Below the pieces are notes generated by a model, which was not told where the DNA came from, searched no databases, and was given only the letters and a program-made list of their open reading frames with translations. A stretch of 64,000 nucleotides of DNA from Papaver somniferum (Eukaryota; Streptophyta; Magnoliopsida; Ranunculales; Papaveraceae): the NCBI RefSeq assembly GCF_003573695.1, contig NC_039358.1:151828920-151892919 (forward strand), in the 5' to 3' direction. A program made the position numbers and the translations under genes. Below, one piece after another: positions 1 to 11,423 of this stretch; the stretch's first letter is position 1, and the number at the start of each line of letters is the position of its first letter.

Positions 1-1852
1 ATTCGATCGGATTCTTCTAAAAAGGTATGTCTCTAAGCTTGAGCAAGTTTTATGAAGATTTATGTACCTTGTGTATCGTTCATGTCTACCTAACTTAATT
101 TGTGTTTAAGGTTCTTAAATGTTCCGGTTTGAAAATAATAGTTCGGGATGTTTGGAATACATGGTACACATACCAGGTATGCATAACATCATTTAAAATC
201 AAAATCCAGGGGTTTAAGTACGCATTCCCGTTTGCATACTGCTCCAGGATACGAAAATTCGTTTGCAAACCTGTATGCATATTTGACGTCGATATTCGGT
301 AAATGTGTTTTGGCGGTAACCTTTTCGTCTGAACTCGGAATGACCTCATTCTTTTTGCATCCTCTTCCTCTTTGAATTCTCTTCAAAATGATGATGAGAA
401 ATCCTAAATTTGGAGGAGTTTAGGTTGGTTTTTGTCACATATCTGGTTTTTGAGTGTTTTTTTCTGTTTCGTCGCACTTGTTCCACTTCTCTTGGACTTG
501 GGCACTTGGATTCTTGAAGTAATACTCTTCTAAGCTCATTTGTAGATTTTGCAAGAATGTTGTTGGTGAATCAAAAAGAAGGAATTTCAAGAATGGGCAG
601 TAGTATACAATGTTATCGGGTTCTTGAATGTTCACAATCATCTTATGTGAACAATTGTGCATGGTCGTTAATGACTTTGTATGTTCTTCTTTGTTAAGAA
701 AATCTTTTTATATTCCCTTGGTAGCTATTCTTGGTGTAAATCCGTGCGAAAAAGATTGATTCTACCCTCTAAGGACAAACCATCTTGTATGTGCATTACG
801 AGTTTGTCTTGATGTCTAGTAAATCTTATTTTTTATGTTTTTAGAACAATAACTAGGGTTTGGAATAGCTATTATTGTGAGTACACATATCTATGTCCAA
901 CGATTTTCATCTTCAATGTTTTTAGATTTATTTATTTAAATTCTAAGTATTTGGAAGATGATATTTTGCAATTTTAATCTTTATGATTTTATATATTGCA
1001 AATTGTTATGGGATATGTTGTTTACGTCCGTGAACCTGTGACTGTCCCATACTCGTCCAAAAGTTATCTCTATTATGTCGGTATGAAAGTATTGATGGAA
1101 GATAGAATGAGCTTTTGACATTACAAAAGTTAAAGCCTTTTATGTCATTGTTTTGATATAAGAAAGGATAAAACTTTTGTTTACAAGGATTAAGTCTATT
1201 GTATGTCATTGTGCAAATAGTGATGAAAATTGGGCGAATCCTTGTTTATTCCGCAGGATTGATCTTCCCTGATCCATATTTTTTTTATGTATATACTGTG
1301 CAGCTCCATAAGTTCTCTTATGTTGAGCATTTTCGTTTAAATTAATCATGGGTTTTCTTGTGGTTAATTTAATTGAGTATTTTGGATTCAAATTCTTATT
1401 TGTATGTGATTTGCTATGTCCAAAGAAATCCTTCTTTTCTTGTGAAATTAAGGTCGCTCTTGTTGTTCTTACGGGAATGACATTTTATGGGGGAGAGTTC
1501 TTAATCGAACTTGTGCTTAATTTCCAAATCTTTGTGGGGATTGCGGTTGTGGAATATTATAGGGGTTATCTTGTATCTTTATAAACTCCTTGATGAATGC
1601 ATTTAGCTTCGGCTATATGATGGCATCTAAAAAGTTGATATTTGCTTGCTTTTGGTCATGAAATGTCTCTATGTAAATTTCACTAGGATCCCACTAGTTT
1701 CCGTACATTTGTCAATTTTATTGACAAAAAGGGGGAGAATTAATGTGTAATTCACACTACAAATACATATGGTTTTCGGATCATTATGTAAGGGGTAGTG
1801 GTTTCCATGTGAGATGGAGTATTGACTAAGGGGGAGTGATACATATCACCAT
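1..1852 (+). mobile_element. Element A3, internal region (3' part, no intact gene)
   Basis: AT-rich sequence without a convincing ORF. From about 850 onward it matches, in opposite orientation, the 3' internal region of element A1 (6545-8380) and the stretch 2591-3150. Shared landmarks are a PPT-like run of G after GACAAAAA near 1725, the phrase around 'gactaaggggg' near 1830, and a segment near 1010-1040 matching the complement of about 8140-8170. The same phrase resumes at 51918-51972, just before the PPT and 3' LTR of A3. I therefore read 1-1852 as the interior of a plus-strand A element whose 5' end lies outside the window. The small ORFs here show no domain and are not called. Confidence 0.55.
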
Positions 1853-2590
1853 AATTAAATAATTAATTAGAAAATATTGTATTTATGTGAATAAATCACA
1901 TTTTAACTTAGGCAGGAATTAAAAATTACCACAAACACTTTAATATGGTAATCAAATATGTTTGGATTAATAGCTATCTTGCCTAGATAAGGAAACATCA
2001 CCAACTTGACCAAAAATGCCTTTTAGTCACGTAATTCGGTCCAAGTCCGTGAACCGTTACAAACAGTCCATGGATTGTTTCCTACTAACGAACTGTAACA
2101 ATTACAGCAACACTTATAACTGTTACTTTAATAAATCACTCATAACTTCATCGTTATAACTCGGAATTGAGTGATTCTTGGCTCGTTGAATTTGTAAGCT
2201 CATTCACTATAACATAAGATCCTCTATAGGGATAAAGGTTATTGTCACCAAAGTTATGAATCAAATAACCTCAAGTATATATACATAAATATACGTCACG
2301 TCATAGGAATTGTTCCAAAGAGTGAGTATTTATCTCAATAGATTAGAAAGGTACAATTGAACAAGAATCCAAATGAAATAAATCACATACCTTTGTTGAT
2401 GAAGTACTTGTTGATGTCTTCTTGTAATCTTCAATATTCATCCTTTAAGGATAGCTTCGATTCTTCTTAGACCTAATCTAGTCCGAAACTATCTTTAGTA
2501 TGTTAAATCAAGAATGCATTTTGGAAACTAAAATTGAAAACTAACTTGACATAAAAATGCTAGTGGGTTCAAACGAGCAATGCTCTAACA
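1853..2590 (-). mobile_element. Family A LTR fragment (right-hand 740 bp), probable 3' LTR of element A2
   Basis: The right end 'tgctctaaca' is the family A LTR terminus and is followed by a PPT complement (CTCCCCCTTTGTC). The sequence aligns throughout with 51182-51915, the right-hand part of the A2 5' LTR. The left end is not an LTR end. It begins inside the LTR at 'ataattaaataa', fused to A3 internal sequence, so about 1.6 kb of LTR is missing. The junction shares only a few bases, which suggests an illegitimate-recombination deletion. Confidence 0.65.
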
Positions 2591-3569
2591 CTCCCCCTTT
2601 GTCAATTTTAGTGACAAAACCATTTTACATATGGATTGTACTTGTTAAAATCATTACAGCTCCAAAAATCCTACATGCTTGATTTCCTTGGTTCTTCAAC
2701 TCTGCGTGTGTTCATATTATTATTACACAACATCAAAGTTTCATTGTATCACAACTTTGACAATGATACTACGATGATATGTATCACTCCCCCTTAGTCA
2801 ATACTCCATCTCAACATGAAAACCACTCCCCCTTACATAATGATCTGTAAAACATATGTATTTGTAGTGTGAACTACACATTAATTCTCCCCCTTTTTGT
2901 CAATATAAATTGGAAAAGGTACGAAAACTAGTGGGATCCTCATGAAATTTTCACGGAGACACTTCTTGACCAAAAGGATTGAAACATATCAACTTTGTTT
3001 AGACGATATCACAAAGTCGAAACTTAGTGACTTCATCAAGGAGTTTATTAAGATACATGTTAACCTCTACAATATTCCACAATCGCACTCCCCAAAAAAA
3101 TTTGGTAAATAAGCACAAGTTTAATTAAGAACTCTCCCCCATAAAATGTCATTCCCGAAAGAATAACAAGAGTGACCTTTCTCCAGCAAGAAGGATTTAT
3201 ATATTGGATTTTAGAAATCCCATAAGGAAATACTGGCTAAGGACTAATCATTGAAAGTCTCTCATGAGATCGTGTTACTAATAAAATAGAATTATCTCAT
3301 GGTAACAATACACAATATGTAATCATGAAGATCAAGTATTGTGATCATCTTTTCTAAGATACAAACTTGTATAAACAAGAATTGATATACTCATATGGAA
3401 GAATAACCTTCTCCACAAGGATTTACACTAAGAATGGTTACCATAAGTGTATAAAAAAGTCTCTTTGACAATAAAAAACAATATCCAATAGCTTTGATTA
3501 ATGCTTCTAACCTGTTATATTTAATAATTTCAATCACAAATAAAGTAGGTAATTAAGAATCATACACGT
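2591..3569 (-). mobile_element. Element A2, 3' internal region next to its 3' LTR
   Basis: Starts with the PPT complement at 2591-2603. It continues with sequence collinear with the 3' internal region of A1 (6545 onward): the 'catatggattgtac', 'tgtatcactcccccttag' and 'attctccccctttttgtc' motifs occur in the same order. No ORF of note. About 2787-3140 is also an inverted copy of about 1490-1845. Confidence 0.55.
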
Positions 3570-4155
3570 GGTATTTAGCCATATGAGCACTTTCATATCA
3601 ACCTTATTCATCTTAACGATAACTAGTTCAAATGACTCAAATGAACTAGTTAGAGAGTTGTTCAATTTCTTAGATCTTTATAATAGACACAATTGAAACA
3701 AAAACGATTTGATTCACTCGAATAAATTCATGAACTTTATATCCAAGGTTTGCAAACTTGCATTCCTTAGTTTATATAAGTTTAAGTTCACGAATAATTG
3801 TTTTTAGAAAATAACCAACTTAAGTACGCGGACTTAAGTACCCGGAATAAGTTTGTTTTCAGTTCATAAACTCCAGCAGATATTATCGGGATGAAAACCT
3901 CCGACAGTACGCGGACTCTAGTTCCGGTTTTCCTGAGAAGCAAAGTACGCATACTTTGGTTTAAGGAATAAGGACTTATACATGTATGAGTTACCACACA
4001 GTGCTTATATCCAACCATGGTTATGTAATCTAAACTCTCATTTCAATCATTGAAACATTCTTAGAGGACGTTATATAGTTGTTATTCACAAACCATTTTT
4101 CGTCAAAGCCATTTTCAAGTAATTGAAACTTAATATGACTTTCGTCACTAGTAAA
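3570..4155 (-). mobile_element. Family A LTR scrap, left piece, target of the A1 insertion
   Basis: Matches the middle of the family A LTR (compare 5500-6170), starting near the 'ccatatgagcac' motif. It is interrupted at 4155 by A1. The last five bases, GTAAA (4151-4155), recur at 14888-14892 as the TSD of A1, and the scrap resumes there. It contains the short 'tacgcggact' motifs typical of the upstream half of this LTR. Confidence 0.65.
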
Positions 4156-6544
4156 TGAAAAAGAGGGGGTCTAACAACACCACCCAATATTTCGCTTAGC
4201 AACCTGTATGGACACTACGAAATACTTTGCTAGAGAATCAACTAGACGGTCAGACTCAATCTAGATAAAAGTATCTCAAGGAGTTAATATCTCTGTCTTG
4301 ATTTGATTTTTACTCAAGATAAAACAATAGCGAGTCTTTATCAAATACAAGGAATACTTGGACGGTACCAAAGACCAATGTCCAAGGATCAATCAATATC
4401 AATCAACAACCAAAGTTTGGATTTCCAATTGATGATCACGAACGCTCAACCTGTATTATTTCAATTATATAAAATATAATGCGGAAAAGAAATAACACAG
4501 ACACCAGAAATTTTGTTAACGAGGAAACCGCAAATGCAGAAAAACCCCGGGACCTAGTCCAGATTGAATACACACTGTATTAAGCCGCTACAGACACTAG
4601 ACTACTGCAAACTAACTTCGGACTGGACTATAGTTAAACCCCAATCAGTCTCCCACTGATTCAAGGTACAGTTGTACTCCTACGCCTCTGATCCCAGCAG
4701 GATACTGAGCACTTGATTCCCTTAGCTGATCTCACCCACAACCAAGAGTTGTTGTAACCCAAAATCACAGACTTGATAATAAACAGATCTGTCTCACACA
4801 GAAAAGTCTACCAAAGGATAAATCTGTCTCCCGCAGATAAACCCTAGGTTTTGTTCCGTCTTTTGATATGAAATCAAGGTGAACAGGAACCAATTGATAA
4901 TCCGGTCTTATATTCCCGAAGAACAGCCTAGATTAATCAATCACCTCTCTACAATCCTTCCTGACGACACAAGCGGATTGTCGAGGAATCACAAACAGTG
5001 AGACGAAGATGTTTGTGACTTCTTTATCTTGCCTATCGGAGAACTCTCACGATCTCAAGCCAATCAATCGATTGTACTCGTATGATAGAAGATGCAAGAT
5101 CAGATCACACAACTACGATAAAGTAGTATCGGTCTGGCTTCACAATCCCAATGAAGTCTTTAAGTCGTTAACCTGATTTTAGAGAAAAAAATCAAAGGTT
5201 AATGGAGATTGACACTAGCGGGCGCACTAGTAGCACACAGACGTGTGGGGATTAGTTTTGCACAATGCTGGATGTCTCTTTTATATGGCCTTCAAATCAG
5301 GGTTTTTCCTTAGTTACAAAGCAATCCTTATTCACCGTTAGATGAAAACCTGATTTAGATTCAAGCTAATATTTCTCAACCATTAGATCGAAAACTTATC
5401 TTGTCACACACACTTGGTAGAAGTTTATGGGGTTCGTGAAAACCATGCCCAAATGTGTACGTGTATGTTGGTTCAACATAGTAACCCAAAAGGTTAACCA
5501 TATGAGCATTTCATATTAACATTATTCTTCTTCACCATAACTAGTTCAATTGACTCAAATGAACTAGTTAAAGAGTTGTTCAATTGCTATGAGATCTTAT
5601 GTAACTACATAAGACACAATTGAAACAAAGATGATTCGATTCGATTGAATCGGCTCATGTATATTATATCCACGGTTTTCATAAAGCATTCCTTAGTAAT
5701 TTAATGTTTCATGTTCATAGCACATCTTTAGATCATAACCTCTTAAGTTCACAAAAGAGTTCGCGGACTTAAGTTAATCGGTTGAGTTTTCCAAACTCAG
5801 CAGAAATTCTCGAAAAGAGAACTTCCGCCAGTTCGCGGACTTAGCACACAAACGATTTTTGGAAAATCCAGCAGAAATTCTCGGTCGAGAACTTCCGACA
5901 GTTCACGGACTGGGTTCGCTGACTTGGCAAGCCAATTCTACAATCCTCCCGATTTCTCTTGATCAACAAAGTTCGAAAACTTTGGTTCAAGGAATACATG
6001 GTTATGTAATCTAAACTCTTATTTCAATCATTGAGACATTCTAAGAGGATGCTATGTAGCCTTTATTCACAGACAGATTCATGTCAGAGCAATTCTCAAA
6101 GTGATTGAAACTTTTCATGACTTTCGTCACTAGGTGAAGATAAACTTGATCAAAGCGAAACGCTTTACCAACACACGATTTCGAGATAAAAGATAAGCAA
6201 TGAATGCTCAGATTGAAATATCAAATGTGTATGATCTAGTCTATATAGCATATGACTTTTGTCTCATAAGAAGTATGATATAGAAGAGATATACTTTTGA
6301 GTGATAGATAAGTTCAAGTCTCCACATACCTTTTTGTTGATGAAGTTCCACGGTTCCTTGTATAGATCTTCGTCGTTGTATGATGAATCGCCATGAAGTC
6401 CTTGAGCTCAACTACACTTTTCTATCCTAGTCCGAGACTTAGCTATGTAGGCTAGAAATCAAGACTTATAGTTTTGATCACTAACATTGACAAACATGCT
6501 TGAGATAGAAACGCATGCGAGGTTGACCGAGCTATGCTCTAACA
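4156..6544 (-). repeat. A1 3' LTR (2389 bp)
   Basis: Collinear with the A1 5' LTR (10436-14887 minus the F insertion) and with the LTR of A3 in opposite orientation (52284-54685). In the minus-strand sense it runs from TGTTAGAGCA to CTTTTTCA. A TATA-like box lies on the minus strand at 5278-5285. Confidence 0.88.
5278..5285 (-). promoter_or_regulatory. TATA box in A1 3' LTR
   Basis: Minus strand reads TATAAAAG in the middle of the LTR. The equivalent site in the 5' LTR (13584-13592) reads TATATAAAG and in A3 (53506-53513) TATATAAG, so the box is conserved between copies. Confidence 0.5.
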
Positions 6545-6558
6545 ATCTCCCCTTTGTC
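6545..6558 (-). other. A1 polypurine tract
   Basis: Minus strand reads GACAAAGGGGAGAT immediately before the LTR start TGTTAGAG, the expected plus-strand primer position. The same arrangement occurs in A3 at 52271-52283. Confidence 0.75.
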
Positions 6559-8387
6559 AATTTTAGTGAAAAATTATTAATACATATGGAATACAAAAAA
6601 GATAAACTTTAGTGGCTCCTATTCCATAGTCTAATCTTCAACGTTCCTTGAAATCTTCGTCCTTCCAAGTACTCCAATGATCCCAAAGGTTGTAAGTTTA
6701 GCACCATCATTGTTGGTCGATATAACAATGAGAGAAATCGAGATTCTCGATCATTATTATACAGTGTCATAGTATTATTATATAACATCAAAGTCCAATT
6801 GTATCACGACTTTAACAATAATACTACAGTGAAATGTATCATTCCCCCTTAGTCAATACTCCATCTCGATCATGGAAACCACTCCCCCTTACACAATGAT
6901 CCGAAAACCATATGTATTTGTAGTGTGAACTACAATATTTCTCCCCCTTTTTGTCAATAAAATTGGCAAAGGTACAAGAACGAGATCATAATGAACTTTC
7001 CACAAGAGACATTTCATGACCAAAAGAAAAATACATACCAACTTAATTTAGATGCAATCTAATAGCCGAAGCTAAACATTCATCAAGGAGTTTTAAGATA
7101 CAAGATAACCCCTATAAAATTCCACAGCACTCCCCGCAAGATATTACCATTAAGCACAAGTTCAAAAGAACTCTCCCCCATTTGATGTCATTCCCGAGAG
7201 AACAACAAGAGCGACCTTAATTTCGAAAGAAAAGAAGGATTTTTTATTGGACACCAAAAACCATAGGAATGATTTTCTATATCCAAAGCTCAACCAAATT
7301 AACCACAAGTAAACCCATGATTAATTCAATTGGAATACGCAACTAAATCAAACCACAAAAGTGATCAATTTAATTGAAAGTGCTCAACATAAGTAAACTC
7401 ACGGAGCTACGACTAAGTCAATCACACGGAGATGACTAACTTAACCGTTCAAATACTCAACATAAGGAAAACCTTACGGAATATATGACTACATTAACCA
7501 AAGAACATGATAGTGTAGCCTTTCATATACTCAACACAAGAACTTGTGGAATATATGAAAACTCAACTAGATTAATTACAAGAGAACCTTAATTAATCTA
7601 ATTGGAATACAAACAACCAAACTAATCACCGAAGTAATCAATTTAATTATTTTGGGCTCAACATAAGAGAACTTATGGAACCCCGACTAAGTTCATCATA
7701 GAATATGACAACCTTAACCGTACATGTACTCAACATAAGAAAGAAGACTTATGGAGTACTAACTAAATAACCAAACTAGTTGATTAATTTAGTTCCTAAT
7801 GCTCGACATAACATCTTATGGAACAACCAACAAAGCCAAGGTAAATCGACTTAGTTGTAAGGTGCTCAACATAGACACACAATGGAGCCTTCACGGTAAA
7901 ACATAATAAAATGGATCAATGAAGATCAATACCGTGGATAACATACAAGGATCTATTCTATTTTCCATCATAACGACATAATAGACTTTATCCTTGTTGA
8001 ACAAAAGATATCATCCTATTTTCCATCAAATACATGACTGCATAGGCATAACTTTTGTATATGTCAAAAGTCCATTCGTCCTTTCACCAATACGAATACC
8101 GATTCATGAACGACTTTACTTTTGACTGCAATATGGGACCTTCAAGTTCACGGACGTAAACAATACATATCCCATAAAAATATTGCAATATCACAAACCA
8201 TTAAAATACTGCAGTAAACATCATGCTCCAAATATTTTTAGAATTTAATACCAATAAACCTAAAAAATAACATAACAAGATGAAAACAAAAATATCTATG
8301 TGTAGTCACAATCATCGCTATTCATAGCACTAGTTATTCTTCCAACTAATCCAAAAAGAAGACATCATAGGCATCTAAAAAGACAAG
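6559..8387 (-). mobile_element. A1 3' internal noncoding region
   Basis: About 1.8 kb between the downstream ORF and the PPT. No supportable ORF. A loosely repetitive stretch at about 7290-7900 repeats phrases such as 'ctcaacataag' and 'cttatggag' every 60-80 bases, which looks like a decayed tandem array. The rest matches A3 and A2 internal DNA. Confidence 0.5.
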
Positions 8388-8987
8388 CTAGAGAGAATCA
8401 GACTCCATTGTTTCCCTGACAGCGAATAGAGATAAGGGCACAACAGGATTCTCAAAAGACAAGGAGTCTTCCGTCTTGTGAACGACAGCCTTCCCTGCAT
8501 TATCAGAGAGATGATTCTCTTTACGAAGATCATTGATTTGAGATTTTATGAGACCAAGGTCAGACACAACCTTTTCCAACTCAGATTTCACTTTATCAAA
8601 ACCTTTTAGAGTATCAACAAGATGTTGTTTTTCTTCCCCAAAGTACTTAAGAAAGTCATGAACAACTTCAGCAGAGATCATATCATCCTTCTCAACATCT
8701 TCATGATAATAAGCAAAGAAGCATGAAGCATTGGGATGATCTTCATCTACAATTGTTCTCTTCTTCTTGGAATCAACCTCAACACCTTTGTCAAGAAATC
8801 CTTTTGCAAAACCACCATAGCAAGAAGAGGAGGAAGACATTCTTGAAAATCCAAAAACCACCAGGAGTACACGTACGTGACTTGCAACCCTAAGAGGTTG
8901 GATATATATTCTTTGGGGACAGCAATTTAGGGTTTCAAATAGAAACTGTTGACTCGGGCCAGAACAGAATCCGTTCGAGTACAACAA
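8388..8987 (-). CDS. Unrecognised A1 protein, downstream ORF (199 aa), coiled-coil-like
   Basis: Open reading frame in the 3' half of A1. I do not recognise a family. A second Met at residue 50 (8840), followed by five serines, is an equally plausible start and gives 150 aa. From there the protein shows a basic KKKR patch, an acidic His/Asp-rich stretch, then a Leu/Lys/Glu-rich region (about residues 120-165) likely to form a coiled coil. It lies downstream of the other A1 ORF, separated by about 200 bases. Its place, just before the 3' noncoding region, is where extra retrotransposon ORFs often sit. Gag, protease and RT signatures are absent. It may be captured host sequence or a relict. Confidence 0.4.
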   Translation of the reverse strand: MLYSNGFCSGPSQQFLFETLNCCPQRIYIQPLRVASHVRVLLVVFGFSRMSSSSSCYGGFAKGFLDKGVEVDSKKKRTIVDEDHPNASCFFAYYHEDVEKDDMISAEVVHDFLKYFGEEKQHLVDTLKGFDKVKSELEKVVSDLGLIKSQINDLRKENHLSDNAGKAVVHKTEDSLSFENPVVPLSLFAVRETMESDSL

Positions 8988-9190
8988 GTACCCAAGAAAT
9001 AAAGTCCTTCAACAAATTGAAAACATGACCTAAAAAACACGTTTTAAAACAGTATGCAACAACTTCTTTTGACTTAACCAATACTTGATCTTAACGGATC
9101 TGTCAACACAAGTTTAGCTATGAACGATAAGAAAATAGCTTAACTTAACATATGCAAGCAACAAGTATACCTGTTTTTAACACAACTTAC

Positions 9191-10369
9191 TCAACAGGAT
9201 TTTATATGAGTAAGTTCTCGAACCTTGTGATTAATAAGCACAAGTACGAGCCCCAGGCTCATTACGAGGTTTATGTCTTTGGTTAAGTTTGTATTTCCTC
9301 TTAGTCTTAGAAAGGGATCCTGTTTTACATGAGAAATTATCATAAAATTTACTATCATCAAAATAAGAGACATAGTTAAAGTTCTTACCAGAAGTGCCTT
9401 GACATGAGGAAGAGGATAATCTGTCGACAAGCTTTTATATGTTCCAACTATCTTTTTAATATCTTTTCTCATCTCATTGATTTTCTTTTCTTCTAGGATG
9501 ACTCTCTCAACAGGATCACCGTTGCTTTCAGAAGCACATCGGTTAACTTCCTTAGGATGATGTTTATTAAGACATCTATTCTGCCTTTGAACATTGGAGG
9601 AACTCACTGTACTGACATTCCTGGTAGCATTCATAGGATAGGTATGAAAACCAATTGTCCAAATCATACGTATGTCAGTCACACCTTTGAGAATAAAATC
9701 TAGGGTGTGTTGAAGTTGAACTAAGGAGTTTTTATTCAACTTAGGGTTTCTCTTTTGTCTAACATAACACTTGGTCTCACAAACGAGACATACATTTTGA
9801 TCATAAGAATGATTGGAGGAAGTCGTCTTAATATCATCATCAGAAGATTTGTGCTTTTTACAGAGTGTCCTAAGTTTGGTGGAAATATTAGGAACACCTG
9901 TTTTTACTTCTGAATGTAAAGCATCAGAAGTTCTTGGTATATTAGATTTCTTTGAACAACCTTGAACGGAGAGTTTATTCAAACGGCGTTCAATATCCAA
10001 GGCATCCTTTTCGAGGCTGGCCTCAAGAGTTAAGCACGAAGGATGATCTTCAGCATTGCCATGGACTTTGCAATCTCTTACAACACCAAGAAGAAAATTA
10101 ACATGGTGTTTTAGCTGATCCAATCTGACACCTTGAATTCTAACAAAATTTAGAATCAAATTACTCTCTTCAGCTGTATCCCACTCATTAGAAGAGAAGG
10201 TCTCTTTCGAAGGGAGATCAAGAACACACCTGCCATTGTTTGTCTGTCTCGTCGAACCACAAGGTTTTTCTATATTCGAGATAGAACAACTTTTCTCTCT
10301 AATAGAATTAGATGAGAGAGAATCTTTATTACTGGTGACGCGTTTCTCAGAGATAGTACTCTTGTCCAT
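9191..10369 (-). CDS. Unrecognised A1 protein, first ORF after the PBS (392 aa)
   Basis: Starts 53 bases inside the PBS, exactly where gag would start, and runs 392 codons. It does not resemble copia or gypsy gag, and no CCHC zinc knuckle is visible. The N-terminal third is Ser/Asn-rich. A middle region (about residues 65-160) looks helical, and a CLVCETKC cysteine cluster follows near residue 195. Near the C-terminus the minus strand has a good donor (TG|GTAAGA, exon end 9389) and an acceptor (ACAG, exon restart 9319). These would remove 69 bases in frame, including an odd hydrophobic stretch, so the final 50 residues may be misread. Function unknown. It may be a trans-mobilised element's accessory protein or a degenerate gag beyond recognition. 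Confidence 0.45.
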   Translation of the reverse strand: MDKSTISEKRVTSNKDSLSSNSIREKSCSISNIEKPCGSTRQTNNGRCVLDLPSKETFSSNEWDTAEESNLILNFVRIQGVRLDQLKHHVNFLLGVVRDCKVHGNAEDHPSCLTLEASLEKDALDIERRLNKLSVQGCSKKSNIPRTSDALHSEVKTGVPNISTKLRTLCKKHKSSDDDIKTTSSNHSYDQNVCLVCETKCYVRQKRNPKLNKNSLVQLQHTLDFILKGVTDIRMIWTIGFHTYPMNATRNVSTVSSSNVQRQNRCLNKHHPKEVNRCASESNGDPVERVILEEKKINEMRKDIKKIVGTYKSLSTDYPLPHVKALLVRTLTMSLILMIVNFMIISHVKQDPFLRLRGNTNLTKDINLVMSLGLVLVLINHKVRELTHIKSC

Positions 10370-10421
10370 AGAGTCAGATCGCTACAAACAATGACTGATG
10401 AGGTCTTAAACGTGTTTGCCT

Positions 10422-10433
10422 GCTCTGACACCA
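10422..10433 (-). other. A1 primer-binding site (Met-tRNA type)
   Basis: Minus strand reads TGGTGTCAGAGC, two bases inside the 5' LTR. This is one mismatch from the TGGTATCAGAGC initiator-Met PBS present intact in A2 at 17229-17240. Confidence 0.8.
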
Positions 10434-11423
10434 ATTGAAAAAGCGGGGGTCTAACAACACCACCCAATATTTTTCTTAGCAATCTATATGGACTAACTCC
10501 GAAATACTTTGCTAGAGAATCAACTAGATAGTCAGACTACATCTAGATAAAAGTATCTCAAGGAGTTAATATCTCTCTCTTGATTTGATTTTTACTCAAG
10601 CTAAAACAATAGCGAGTCTTTATCAAATACAAGGAATACTTGGACGGTACCAACGACCAATGTCCAAGGATCAATCAATATCAATCAACAACCAAAGGTT
10701 GGATTTCCAATTGATGATCACGAAAACACAACCTGTATTATTTCAATTATATAAAATATAATGCGGAAAAGAAATAATACAGACACCAGAAATTTTGTTA
10801 TCGAGGAAACCGCAAATGCAGAAAAACCCCGGGACCTAGTCCAGATTGAATACACACTGTATTAAGCCGCTATAGACACTAGCCTACTGCAAACTAACTT
10901 CGGACTGGACTATAGTTTAACCCCAATCAGTCTCCCACCGATCCAAGGTACAGTTGTACTCCTACGCCTCTGATCCCAGCAGGATACTGCGCACTTGATT
11001 CCCTTAGTTGATCTCACCCACAACCAAGAGTTGATGTAACCCAAAATCACATACTTGATAATAAACAGATCTGTCTCACACAGAAAAGTCTATCAAAGGA
11101 TAAATCTGTCTTCCACGGATAACCCTAGGTTTTGTTGCGTTCTTTGATATGAAATCAAGGTGAACAGGAACAAATTGATAATCCGGTCTTATATTCCCGA
11201 AGAACAACCTAGATTAATCAATCACCTCTCCACAATCCTTCCTGACTACACAAGCGGATTGTCGAGGAATCACAAATAGTGAGACGAAGATTTTTGTGAC
11301 TTATTTATCTTTCCTATCGGAGAACTCTCACGATCTCAATCCAATCAATCGATTGTACTCGTACGATAGAAGATGCAAGATCAGATCACACAACTACGAT
11401 AAAGTAGTATCGGTCTGGCTTCA

